Assembly: GCA_038503035.1 (NCBI GenBank)
Contig: JAVSML010001011.1
Span: 168,109 to 232,108, forward strand
Direction of reading: 5' to 3'
Length of the DNA: 64,000 nucleotides
Source of the DNA: Crocodylus rhombifer
Taxonomy: Eukaryota; Chordata; Crocodylia; Crocodylidae
The notes beneath the pieces are model-generated. The model was given only the letters and a program-made list of their open reading frames with translations. It was not told where the DNA came from and did no database searches. The position numbers and the translations under genes were made by a program. Positions 1-11,700 of the stretch are shown here, in pieces (positions within the stretch are counted from its first letter, which is position 1; the number at the start of each line of letters is the position of its first letter).

Positions 1-86
1 TGTCTGTTTATAGCCTTAGAGATTAGCTGGTTTAGAGAGGCATGAGCCTTTATAGGCAATAACCTATTTGGTAAATACCTCATCAA

Positions 87-1046
87 GGTATTTACTTGAT
101 GAGAAGATAGGGTTTTCTTCCCCATTTAACATAGGGAAAAAAGCCCCTCACCTTATAACTGAGTACAAGGTGGCAGGGTAAAGACAGCTTCTGCAGCTCC
201 AGCCCCAACCTGGGGCCAGAGCTGGGGCTGAGGCCAGGGCCCTGCTGCCTCTGCACCCCCTGCCAATCCTCCCTGGCAGCTTCAAGCCCCCACTGCACCA
301 CTTCTCCCCCTCTGCCACACTCCTTCTTGCCTTTGCTCTGTCCCAGCAGGCTCTGTCCTTGCTGCAGCCTAGAGAATGGAGCACATGCCTCAGCCTGGCC
401 CTGTAGCAGCAGTGCCGGCTCCTGCCCTGCTTCCAACCAATCTAGAACCATGCTCAGTGCCACAAGCCACAGCAGCAGGGACAGAGCTCCAGCTGGGAGC
501 AAAGGTAAGCAGGGAGGAGGCAGATAGTGGTAGAGATAGAAGGAAGGAGGACAGGGACCCAAGGTTGCAGGGTGCAAAAGCACTGGGGGGGGTGGGGAGC
601 AGAGGGAGAGGGGCAACAGGGAAAGGGGGATAAGGTCCTGAGGCTGTGGGGGACAGGCACAGGCAGAAGGGGCAAGCTGCCTGCTTCTCTCACTGCCTAC
701 ACCCTAGCACCTCCCCCAAACTGCTTGCTCTATGGCTTGCCCCCTTACTGCCCTACCACCTGTCCCCCACCACTTCCACTGCCTGCCCTAACATATCCCC
801 TCACTGTTTTCCCCACTGTCTGTCTGTTCCCCTACCAGCTTCCCCATTACTGCCCCCTTCATCACCTTTCCCCCACCCCCTTAAGCAGTGTATGTGGGGG
901 AAGAATTTAAGATGATCCTCCAATAATTAATTCCATACATGTATACATTTATTATAATTTTCCATTTTCCATGTATAGAATCTAATTACACTGGGAAGGG
1001 GGGTCATCTTAAATTCACGGTCATCTTGTATTCAGGTAAATACAGT
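87..1046. mobile_element. Probable non-autonomous DNA transposon with imperfect terminal inverted repeats
   Basis: The left edge reads TATTTACTTGATGAGAAGAT (from 89). The reverse complement of the right edge, ending near 1042, reads TATTTACCTGAATACAAGAT, so the two ends pair over about 20 bases with a few mismatches. The inside is GC-rich and pyrimidine-rich (180-900) with no recognisable transposase. The exact boundaries and target duplication are not clear. The superfamily is unassigned. Confidence 0.42.
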
Positions 1047-1161
1047 ACTTAGTCTGAAATCATGCAGAAGGTGAGGCATCTGACTAATTCACCAAATGTT
1101 CAAAAGCTTAAGCAAACCCCAAAGATGGCATACCACAGTATGTAAATATCCTGTATTAGGC

Positions 1162-1167
1162 TTTATT
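1162..1167 (-). promoter_or_regulatory. Candidate poly(A) signal AATAAA
   Basis: Reads TTTATT on the plus strand, so AATAAA on minus. It lies about 2.3 kb beyond the NR1H3 stop codon, within AT-rich sequence typical of vertebrate 3' ends. Confidence 0.4.
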
Positions 1168-2237
1168 CTTTTATATAAACATTAACATTTCTCAAACAGA
1201 TTAGTTAAAAATACAGATTTAAAACAAGAATTTTTGCAATTGTATTGAGTTATAAAAACAGATTATTTTACAGATTGTTACAAGTGCTTTACAAAGGTGC
1301 AGAGTGAAGGCCAGTGGCAGGGGACCAACCTCAAGTGCAAAACAGACACAATACCCTCACCATGGGCATAGCGTTCAGGTACACAGCCAAAAAAACCTAT
1401 ACAAGCCCATGTAAACGTAAGTTCTCAGGATGTTCACTGGGCAAACAGATCCCTGTTAAAAGTTTTATGAGATCAGGCCACAAGGGTATTTAGGGTTACA
1501 TCTTAGGGATCTAACTCAGTAAGTTATTTCTTATATAATGACTAGCACATTTTGCAATGCAATTCTTTTTTGTCAGACAAAATATTGTTCTACATAATAA
1601 AATACTTAAGGACCACGGGCATAAATCCCTGGTGGGTGATTCTCACCACTGCTCAAGATGAAGAGGAGAGGATTTGAAACCCAGATATCCCAGCACAGGA
1701 GAGTACTCATCACATGGGGGACATCTGCATACACCAAGAGAAAAAATGACTAAAACTTGTCCATACAACTTGGAAAGACCTTTGGCATAAGGGGGAAGAC
1801 TCAAGCAGAGCTAGTTACGCTCAGAACTCCTGCAGAGTTCTCAGAGCAGTGCAGCCTGTAGGTTGGGCAATACCTATTATTATGCTATAAATACAATGTA
1901 TTTTCTGCGCAGCTGATAATCTTGACACTCTCATTGGAACACATGAAATACATTCTACACTTCTGGGGGTTCCACCACCTTTCTTACCAGACACCGTTTC
2001 TATTTTCCTTACTTTCTTCTGATCCACCTCAACACAAAATCTGTTCCATGATTTTTAAAACTATTTTTTTCCCAGCTCCAAAATGAAAGAAGTGAACAGA
2101 CTTGTATAGGGATCCACAGGACAGCACTGTGGTCATGGGTCACCTTATAAAAAAATCCCCACAACTTCAAGCATGTTTTCCCTGTTGGGCACAGAAGATG
2201 ATCCTTGCCCACATAACCTCCCCCATACACACAGTTC

Positions 2238-2632
2238 TTATAGATGCTAGGGTCAGAAGGGACCTCAATAGAGCATTGAGTCCAACCCCCTGCCCTGGGC
2301 AGGAAAGAGTGCAGGGTTAAATGACCCCAGCCAGATGCCTGTCCAGCTAGGGGAGAGAACCACCTCCATTGGAAGCCCATTCCAAATTTTGGCCGCCCTT
2401 ACTGTGAAAAAAAGTTTTTCCTGATATCTAGCCTAAATCTGCTGTCACTTTGTGACCATTGTTCCTTGTTACCCCAAGAGGTGCCCTGGTAATCCCTTGT
2501 TGCATTCCCCTAATGAATTTGTAGGCAGCCACAAGATCACCTCTCAGCCTTCTCTCACGGAGGCTGAAGAGGTCCAGGTCCCTCAGTGTCTCTTCACAGG
2601 GCTTGTCCTGTAAGCCCCTAACCATACAAGTT
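2238..2632 (-). mobile_element. CR1 LINE fragment (3' end)
   Basis: The 3'-terminal part of a CR1 retrotransposon, sense on the minus strand. The plus strand shows the characteristic tail (TAGATGCTAGGGTCAGAAGG). The minus-strand frame retains the C-terminal reverse-transcriptase region (RERRLRGDLVAAYKFIRG), closely like the intact copy at 23064-25928. It is 5'-truncated and lacks endonuclease and catalytic RT motifs. Confidence 0.85.
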
Positions 2633-2830
2633 CTTGTTAAACAGAGGGCATTACATGTTCCAGGAATCTATTTTCCAGAGAAAGGACATAATAAACAGGC
2701 AGGTCTTGAAACAAAGTCTCACAAGTATTAAATAGTCAGCAATAGCCACTTCTCTGGGAATCTGTGTGAAGGGCAGCACATAACAGAGACTTTAGGTACA
2801 AGAAACCCAGTGATCCCCCAGGAAAACCCA

Positions 2831-2890
2831 CATAGAATCATGGAATCATAGGGCTGGAATGGACCTCAAGGGTCATCTAGTCCAACCCCC
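2831..2890 (-). mobile_element. CR1 3'-tail remnant
   Basis: A short stretch matching the CR1 3' end, with two ATAGAATCATGGAATCATAG-like octamer repeats followed by the GGGCTGGAATGGACC motif. No coding part remains. Confidence 0.7.
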
Positions 2891-3012
2891 TTCCCTGAGA
2901 TCCTCAGATTCACATGTGCTGGGGACCCTGAAGAAGCCTTTTGGTCTGGGTTGCTCCCGAAGATTAAGAGGGTTTGGCAAAATTCCTGCAAATCAAATTC
3001 ACTTTCAAACTC

Positions 3013-3040
<28 letters not shown>
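3013..3040 (+). repeat. A28 homopolymer tract
   Basis: An uninterrupted run of 28 adenines just downstream of the CR1 tail. It may be the poly(A) tail of a lost retrocopy or simple slippage. No retrocopy body is recognisable beside it. Confidence 0.9.
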
Positions 3041-3043
<3 letters not shown>

Positions 3044-3436
3044 CTAAAAGGGGAAAGGATAGGTGTGGCAAAACCCCAGGACATGTACTCAGAAAAGAAA
3101 AACAGACCTTCAAGAGATGTTTGGGATAGGGTCTTCAGTTTCACCGTTCTGAGGTGTTTTATATTATCCACTGCTGTGGGGAGGGCACTAAAATCAAAGA
3201 TTAAAAATAAAAGCCCCAAAAAACAAATACCCAAACCCCCAGCAACCCAAACCATCAGATCTATCCCAGATGCCTTTTGCACAGTCTCAGCACATCATAG
3301 AAACCACAGGCTTGTTGCTCCCTGCGCTGTCTAGCCCACAGTTCAGTGCTCTGGAGAGAAGCTGGCTTTGCTTCTTGTTAGCAAAGGCTGGGAGATGGCT
3401 GTTACTTCACCAAGTCAGTGCCCTGAGAGCACATGG

Positions 3437-3583
3437 TCATTCATGCACATCCCAGATTTCAGACAGCAAGGGAGGGAGCTTTTTGTCCTGCAATCGAAGG
3501 GCAAACACCTGCTCAGAATGGACACTGCTTAAAGTCCGAAGACTGACCAACTTCATTAACATCCGCGGGAACATCAGGTGGTC
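3437..3583 (-). CDS. NR1H3: NR1H3 terminal coding exon: helices 10-12 and stop
   Basis: 147 bp, acceptor CCCTGCAG. Encodes [35 protein letters not shown] and the AF-2 segment [13 protein letters not shown], ending in TGA (3439-3437). The last 40 residues are essentially invariant among vertebrate LXRs. Confidence 0.97.
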   Translation of the reverse strand, partial: DHLMFPRMLMKLVSLRTLSSVHSEQVFALRLQDKKLPPLLSEIWDVHE

Positions 3584-6500
3584 CTGCAGGGTCACATAAA
3601 TAGATGGTCAGGAGATTGCATGCAACCAGAGGGACAAGAAGGGAAAGGGGAAACAGAGGAAAAGAAAGAAAAAAAAAAAAATGAAGAACTCTACAATCTC
3701 CTTCCAGTTGCTGGAGAAGTTGCTACATAGAGGTTGTATGACTAAGTCTTACTTTTATTACCCATAAGACAAAATCAAAGGAGTGCAAAGCATGTAACCA
3801 ATTTAAAAGGGGGAAATGTGACCCAAAGCAGTTTGAGAACCACTAAACTAGACCAAAGTTTTACACAGAAGAAGATTAACCACACACTGAGTGCCCTGCA
3901 AGTATAAGCCTACATCCTCCAAGAGGAGGCACTGAAGAAAGTGGGACAGAAGCAGTAATGTGAGGCTTCTTAGCTACTCCAAGCCCTGCCTTTCCCAGCA
4001 GGTTGGGATGCTGAGAATAGTGCAGGATAGAAGGTTATAGCAGCAGTTCACAACTTCTTCAGGTCCTGATTCTCCCACAGTAGCCACTGTAGGGCAGTAG
4101 TCAGAGCATACCAGTGGCAGGGGAACTACTGAAGAGAACTGAGCAAGAGCACTAGCTCCCAAGGGTCCTTTTCAGTGTACGAGAGGATGATTAAAGTCAG
4201 TCCACACACATGACAGCTGATTCTCATGACTCAGCCAGGCACTTACATTTGGTCTGTTGATGCAAATGTAAGAATGAAGGGCCTCTACATAGGTATGCTG
4301 CAGCCTCTCCACCAAAGCCTGGTCCTGGACATTCGGTCGGTCTGCCAAAAAAAACAGACTATAAATGAGTAGGTAGCCTTGCCAGTCTTGAGATTCCAGG
4401 CTAAACCCAATCCCTTGATACCCAACTCCCAGGTCTCCTAATAACCTATCTTCCCAAGACTGAAGTCATTGGAAGACTCAGTTTCCTGTGCCTATTTCCA
4501 TCTCATCCTTGTTTAGGATGGCTTGTTGAATAAGTGGAGTTTGCCTTGTGGCAAAAGATTACCAGCCAGGGCAGCCTGGTCTAACTTGCCGGGTTTCACA
4601 TTCCAGACCTAATGGAGATGTGAGGCATTATTCCATTCAGGCAAGGATGGGAGACTTTCTTCAGCAGCTAATCCACCAGGAGAAATAAAGAAATATTGAT
4701 CTTTCTATCAGTAAACCAGAGGAAAGACTGATCTAACGGCATCCTTGCACAGCACTTGGCCTAGTGCTGTAATGGGCCCACACTTCAAACTATCCCTAAC
4801 TGGCCACTAGGGGTCACTACTGTCCTTTGCCAAAGGAGCAGTAGAAGCCTTCATACAGGGTAATAAGGGCTTCTGAAGGGGACTGATTACAATTCAGCTG
4901 ATCTAAAACATGATCTCAGAACAATGCACAATTGCCCTCACGTGGCAGGGGATCTCAAGAACACTCAGTACATAATGAATATGAATGTGTAAGTCGTACC
5001 ACACCAACTCAATAAAAGGATCCTGCCTTTCTCAAAGCCTTGTCACCCCTTCCCTCAAACTGTGACCCAGGGCTGCCCTAACCTGGTGGACTGTTAATTA
5101 AGGGTGGCTGCTCTCCACCTCTTCCCTGAGTTTTTACCTGCAGAGAAAATGTTGATGGCAATTAAAAGTGCATATTCAGCATCGTTGAGCTGTAGATCAT
5201 TCATTCCCTTTGAAAACTCAAAAATGGGGTTAATGAACTCGAACTGCAAACCTGTGAAGGGGAGTGGGGCAGGGAAGGAGAAAGGAACAAGGATTAGTGC
5301 TGGCCATTGCCCCCTGCCTCTCTCATCCCCCCTCCCCCACCACAAGACTTGAGCAACTTACTGTAAGAAAAAGAAAAAAAAAAAAAAGGAGAAAGAAAAA
5401 ACCGAGATGGAAGCAAGGCTTGGAGGAGCATCTTTACACTCCTGGGGAGTCCAAAGGAGAAATTACCTTATAGCCCATAAATGGAGCAACTGGGGCTCCC
5501 TTCACAACACAGATTATTAGGGAGCTGTGTATGTACACATGCCTGAAGGTTGGAGGGGCAGGGGGGGAGGAGAGGAAAGGGAAAGGGAAAAGGAAAAGGA
5601 ATCAGGCTGTGTTGTTGTTATTAACTGGCTGAAGCTACCTTCCAAAGGTTTAAATGCCCCTGGACAACTTAAGTACTGTGGGAGTGTTCTAACTGGGATG
5701 ATCCAGGGAATGTGCAAGAAGCAAGGTGTGCATAGTAATATCTTGTACTGGACCAACTATTTTAGTTGAGAGAGATGTCAGACAAGTTCTCAGGTATAAA
5801 AAAACCCTCCCTCAGGTCTGGGAAAAGAGAGGATACAGCATAAACGATACATCAGAACCAACCAAACACGAGTTTTTAGAAAACTGCATCATTAAACTAT
5901 CACAGTACCTGAGATACATGGATGACATTTTCATCCTCTGGACTATCTGAATTCTCCTGCAGATTTCTACCGCTGTTTCAACAAATACCACCTTCCTATC
6001 ATTTTTTTTCTAGAACACTCTTACACCAACATTAACTTTCTAGATACTGTAATCCACATCCAGAATGGCACTTCACAGCTATATGCCAAAAAGCCCCCAG
6101 GGACCACTTACCCATGCAAAACTAGTGATCATCCCAAACTCACCAAGGAAGCTAGCAGTGTAGGGCGGTACCTTGGAAACAAATTGGTTCAAAGGGGCAC
6201 GAGCTGCCATACAGTCAAACAACGTACTTCATAAGGCAAATAGGTTGTTACCCATAAGAGCTCATGCCTCTCTGAACCACTTAACTTAAGATACCACCTT
6301 GCCCTGACTTCTACCTGCCTTCAGACTAAATGCAGCTAACCACCTCTGTGCTCATGGCAGCCACCATATTCATCCAAATTAAATGGGCTGCAAATTAACC
6401 TACACAAGAAGCTCACTCATATGTTCAGATATCATATTTCTAGCAGAAGAACATCATACTTAAGAGACTCTAGGTGACCAAGCCACTCTATTACAAGCAC

Positions 6501-8644
6501 TGACAAGCTGTGCATTACTCTCCAAGAAACTGAGGAACCACCTCACTGGTGTTCTGTATAGCCACTAAGGAAGCTGTAATCTATAGCCAGACCCACAGAT
6601 ACCACTACATCTGCTTTACAAAGACTTTGTGATAGTCACCTCTCCAACCTAAAAACTACCTTTTTATCCGCAAGGACACTCCAGCAGAGAAAAAGACTAC
6701 ATCTGAGCAGCCCCCACACTACAGAAGCACCTCTGCACACCCACCCCAGACCTGACAGAACTCACTGGAGACTGGGAACTAGGTCATGGGATGAAGCGAG
6801 TCCCTCAGCAAGGGTGCTGACAGGTGTGGGGAGTGAGAGAGGGTTAGCCAAGTGCGCCCAGAGTGGAAAGGATAAAAGACACTGAAAAACAGCCTCAAGG
6901 GGCTGTACCTAGCCAGGGAGCAGGCTGCCTGGAGCTACCAGGGGTTAAGCAGCCACCAGGAGAGCCCAGAGCAGGGCTCTTTTCTGTTTGTTTGCTTGAT
7001 CAGTTGTTTTGTTGCACAAGCCTGCAGGCTCTGCAAAGCCTCTGAAAGATAAGAGGCAACCAGAAGGTGAAGCCTGGAAGAACCACTGGAAGACAGTTAA
7101 GTGCTAACTTATTTGTTTAACTTCTTTTGTTTGTTTTGCATTGTTAACGAGCCTGGGTGGCCTTCAGGTATTATCTACTAGCCTGGCTGCACCAGAGGCA
7201 AGGGCCCTGAACAGTAGGTCCTTGGCCAAAGCCAGCAGCAAAAGTAAAACAGGTCAGATCAACTAGCTTGACCAAAACATACCCCGCTGTGCTCTGCCCA
7301 TAGCAGCCTACAGAATGAGCCACCCAAATACCCCTCACAAACCTATTACAATAAACAGGAAGAAAACCCTCAAACTGCTCACCCCTTCTTGTCGCATACC
7401 ATCCCACACTAATTTGATTCCCCCCTCCCCTTTATAGTTTCCAATTACAACTTATACTTGCAGAGGACCACAACTTGAGGACCAGCCCCTGCCTCCCACC
7501 AGCTTTCAAACACCTTGCCCAACTCATCAGAAGAAGAAAGTTTTCCACAGATCAACAAACATCAAGTAAAATAAGATCTAACCTAAACACCAAATGCAAA
7601 GCTATTCAAAACGTCTCTACCATCACCATGATCAACATACCCCACAATGAAACTATCAGAATCTGTGGATCCTACACCTGTCTAAAAAAAGATGCAGCAT
7701 CTCATCCAACACACTAAATGCCCCTATAGAAGCTATGTGGGCAAAACTAAACTACTATGCTCCAGGCAGAGTTTGCACAGAAAAACAATAAAGAAACATC
7801 AAGTCACCAGTATGAGAACTTTTTTCACAGAATAACCACTCCATCTCTGATGTGACAGTCTTTGTACTCAAGAGAAAGTTACATGATGCCTTCAGCAGAT
7901 GTGTGGGAACAAAACTCCATAGCTTTACTAGACAGGAAAAATCATGGACCAAATACAGACCACTGTCTTATGTCACATTACAATTTACATGCTCTCACCA
8001 CTAACTTGTGGAGTACAGAGAAGTAATAACAAACCTCTTCCCTTTTGAATGGTCTTATTCTGTTACATAATTAAGTTAATCTTTTTCAGCTGCCTTTTAT
8101 TTGGTTTGTAGCTACCTCTGATAGCTTCTTCCTGCTCTACAGCTTTACTACCCTCTTCCTTTCCTTAAATGACTCTTCCACTTACATAATTGAATTAAAC
8201 AAAGGTAATTGTTTTATTTGGTATTTAATTTAAGCTGCATCTACATCTTTCCCCAGACCTGAGGAATGCCATTTTGTGCCAAGAAATTTGTTTAACATCT
8301 CTCCCAAGTATTTTGTTGGTCCAATAAAAGCCAGTATAAAACTGACCTTGCTTCTGGGAACCTTAACAGACAATAGTAAAATGAAAGAGTTAAATCAATA
8401 CAGCAACAAGTTTACAAAAATGCCAAGGGCCCAGACAGAAAAGTCCCTGCCCCACTCTGGGACCACACCATAAACCCCTTCAATCCCAGAGGGACAACCC
8501 ACCTCCTGCTCCCAATCCCATTACTATTTCCTCTATTACCCCAATCTCACCCTGACATTCCTCTAGTCCCCATCACATATTGGGTATGACAAGCAACAGT
8601 TTGCTCTTCAACATGTTCTTAATGTTAAAATGTCACTTAACAAA

Positions 8645-8679
<35 letters not shown>

Positions 8680-8689
8680 NNNNNNNNNN

Positions 8690-8739
<50 letters not shown>

Positions 8740-11700
8740 TGATGTAGCCCTGGAATACCAAATGAGAATCCCTCAAACTACTCTCCATCTTGAAGTGAAA
8801 TAAGTTAATGAAACAGACTCCATAAGGAAGGTGGCCAAGTACTGAGAAGTAACTCTTTACTGCCCCCAAGAGAAATGAATGGAGATGTTCAGACAGTGGC
8901 ACCCATTACATTTATATTGTGGTCACTACATATGAAGTTCAACATAACATTTCCAAAGGAAGCATTGACTAAAAAACCCAAAAAACAAACAAATTAACCT
9001 CCCACGTTGCAACCCCAAGACCAAAGCCCTAAAGTAGACTCAGTGCAAAGGCTACTCAAGTGACGAGTGTAAGAAGTTATTCTATCCACGGTCTCTTGGA
9101 AATGGAAATGTAGCTGTAACCTAGGGTCCTGCCTCTGGAGTACTTTCATTGTTTACTGTGCACAGGGTGGCAGTGGGTATGTGTGTGAAGCATGCTTTTC
9201 AGTGGCAGCTCTCAAAAGTACCGTGGAAGCAGTACAGATCTACTTACAGTGAACTTTATGGGTATCACCGTTTGCTTCTGTCAAACCAATCAGAGTCCTC
9301 ATTGATGGGCCAGTTCAAAATCTCTCAAGCTTACAGTCTTAAAAATTCTTGGGTATATTATAGAAGTGGGAGTTTTCAAAAGGGCTTTTCTGCAATTGAC
9401 ACTCAGAGGATCCAAAATCATGGGAGAGCTGCAGTCTTACTTTCAGAAGTACTAAGCACACTCATTCTTATGGGTTTCAACTAGAATTAAGGCTGCTTGA
9501 GCACTTTTGAGAAATCAGACCTTAGAAACTACAAAACAACATTTCTGTTATAATCTGCACAGGTTTCTAAACGTCTCGAACTGATACACAAGATACTTTC
9601 TGGAATGTACGTCATCCACCAAAATGTAGTCAACCTAATGCCATTACTCCTAGAGTCCCGGGTCTGAGCTGATGAACCACACAATGCTCCAACAGGACCA
9701 GTTCTACCTAACTACATCCCCCAGTAAAAAACTGCAAAAGACAAGCCAGGGTTGTGCTGCTCAGCAGCAATACACCTCCCTAGTTCGGTTTCATTTTCAG
9801 ATAATTAGGTAGCCTATTAACCTGTGTCCCCTAGTATCCCAGGCAGGATGGTGGGAACAACTTATTAACAGATAAGCAAAGGGGATTCCAAAGGTAGTTA
9901 CAACTCAAATTGCTGAATCTCTGATGCTACTTGCTTGATCCTCACTGCCCTCTACCCAGTGACCATTAATGATCCTGCCTGCCTTAAGCCCCAAAGATTT
10001 CTTGTAGATCAAAAGGTAGGATTGCAGGCACAACCTTCTCAACCAAGACAAGCACAGAGATTAATATTTATTTAACAGTTTGACTGCATGCAAAGTTGAT
10101 GTAGTGTAGCTTCAAGTGTATTAAAAAAAATTAACATATGTATAGAATAGATGTTATATTTGATTATATGTTCTTATAAGCAACACGCTGCTAAGCTTGC
10201 AGAAAATCATGGTTTAAACAAGACAAAGAAAGATCATAGTGATAGTTTTGCTGTGGAGGAACAAGCTAAGAATCACACAAAAGAAAGCAGCAGATATGCT
10301 AACGTAGAAGGACAGGTGGTAAACAATAGCAAAAACATTAAATTGGTGCATTCTTTGGTTCCAGGAAACAAATGAAGCCCAACAAGAATAAACAAAAAGC
10401 TAAAAACAAGGAAGGTGGGAAGGAGTTTGAAAAAAGAAAGCAGACATGTCTTCTGTTGCAGACAAGATTTGATTAGTTTTTGGAAGGCAGACACTCAAAA
10501 AGGAGGCCATGTAATTGGAAAATCTAAGGGGATAAAAGATACTAAGACAGAGGAGTTCTTGGTTAATGCCAGTGAAACTACTGCAGCCACTCTAACACAA
10601 GCTATCACCAAGCCCTTGGGCTTCATCTTATTGTATGTATCTGACCAGTGTAAATAATTTTATTGTGTGGGTGCAATCATTAGGAAGTGCTGTAACAGTA
10701 CTGATTAGTATTCATTACAGTACTTCAGAATGCTCATTTGACATAATTATATCACTGCTACTGGCCTTAGGATTTAATAAAGGGATTTTAACTGAATTAG
10801 TGACACAGTCCATTGAATTCCCATACTAAGGTAGCTGGAAATAACCACAAAACATTGGGAAGAGCTGAACAGAAAGCCCTTTCCTCTCTCTTTAGGGAGA
10901 CCAGAGGCAAGTTGGCCCATCAGACATAATTCCACAATGTGGAAATGGAGAGCGTTAGGAAACCATTGCAGTTTTGCTTCCTGATCTTTTAAAATAATAT
11001 ATTGGCAGCTTAGTTCAGGTACTAAAGGCTAATACTGGTGGGTCCCTGTTATAAACCCTTTATACCAGGGTTAGCACCCCATGTCTTTGAGGCCAAATCC
11101 AGCCTGCAGATCAGTTCTTTCTGACCCACAAAGTTAGGGCTTCTGCAGTATTTTGGCAGCCAGACAGCAGGGAGATGTAACAGCAGCAGTTGGGTTGGAA
11201 GGGCCGGTCTGCCTGGGAATGAGCTGAATTATTTCAGCCCACCATTCCCAAAATGCTGCCAACCCCTGCCTTAATCCCTAAACCAGAAGTGTCAAACTCA
11301 AATGCGTTGGCAGGCCTGGCCCTGACAATGGGGCTTCTCACAAAAAAGGGGTGATCTACCACAGAATCCAGCCCACAAGGCTTCTTGCTGCAACTATACA
11401 GCCAAGGAGTTTGTGCCACTGATGCTCACCCCCAGTCTCCCCTACCACAGGTGCATGAGCCACAGTGTCAATGCAGCCAGCAGCCAGAGAGTTAACAATG
11501 CCACTGACCAACCCCTGTCACCAACTACCACTGATTTTAGTCTTCAGCAGCAAATAAGAACATTAAATTCTGCAGCAGCATTTGCCCTCTGGGAGTTGGC
11601 CCTACAATGAGGAAGAATTGAGCAGCAATAGCATTAACTCCTTTGCTGCTGGCAGCTACAGTGAAGCTCTGCAAACCAGATAAGCTAAGCTATCTCCACA

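Larger units (their letters stand above)
1140..3436 (-). other. NR1H3: Putative NR1H3 3' untranslated region and downstream sequence
   Basis: Sequence directly after the NR1H3 stop codon on the minus strand. The first AATAAA I find downstream on this strand is at 1162-1167, in an AT-rich, 3'-UTR-like stretch (1140-1330). CR1 pieces at 2238-2632 and 2831-2890 and an A28 tract at 3013-3040 lie in between. Assigning this end to NR1H3 is an inference. A shorter UTR using a variant signal, or another gene's 3' end, would fit as well. Confidence 0.33.
5735..8332 (+). mobile_element. Penelope-like retroelement, decayed, with inverted terminal cassettes
   Basis: The plus strand carries a reverse-transcriptase core [12 protein letters not shown] at 5906-5941. 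It is followed by [20 protein letters not shown] (about 6075-6135), matching the R/K-K-P-T/G...H.P.HLK region of Penelope/Neptune-type RTs. Stops interrupt the frame soon after the core (TGA at about 5948). A related cassette of about 80 bases stands at both outer edges, reversed at the left (5735-5821) and direct at the right (8252-8332). Penelope elements are known for terminal repeats in direct or inverted arrangement. The GIY-YIG nuclease part was not identified. The element sits in an NR1H3 intron. Confidence 0.62.

Noticed and set aside
9149..9484. 111-codon plus-strand frame in an NR1H3 intron
   Set aside because: No domain, no splice context, no repeat-protein similarity. Length is within chance for this amount of sequence.
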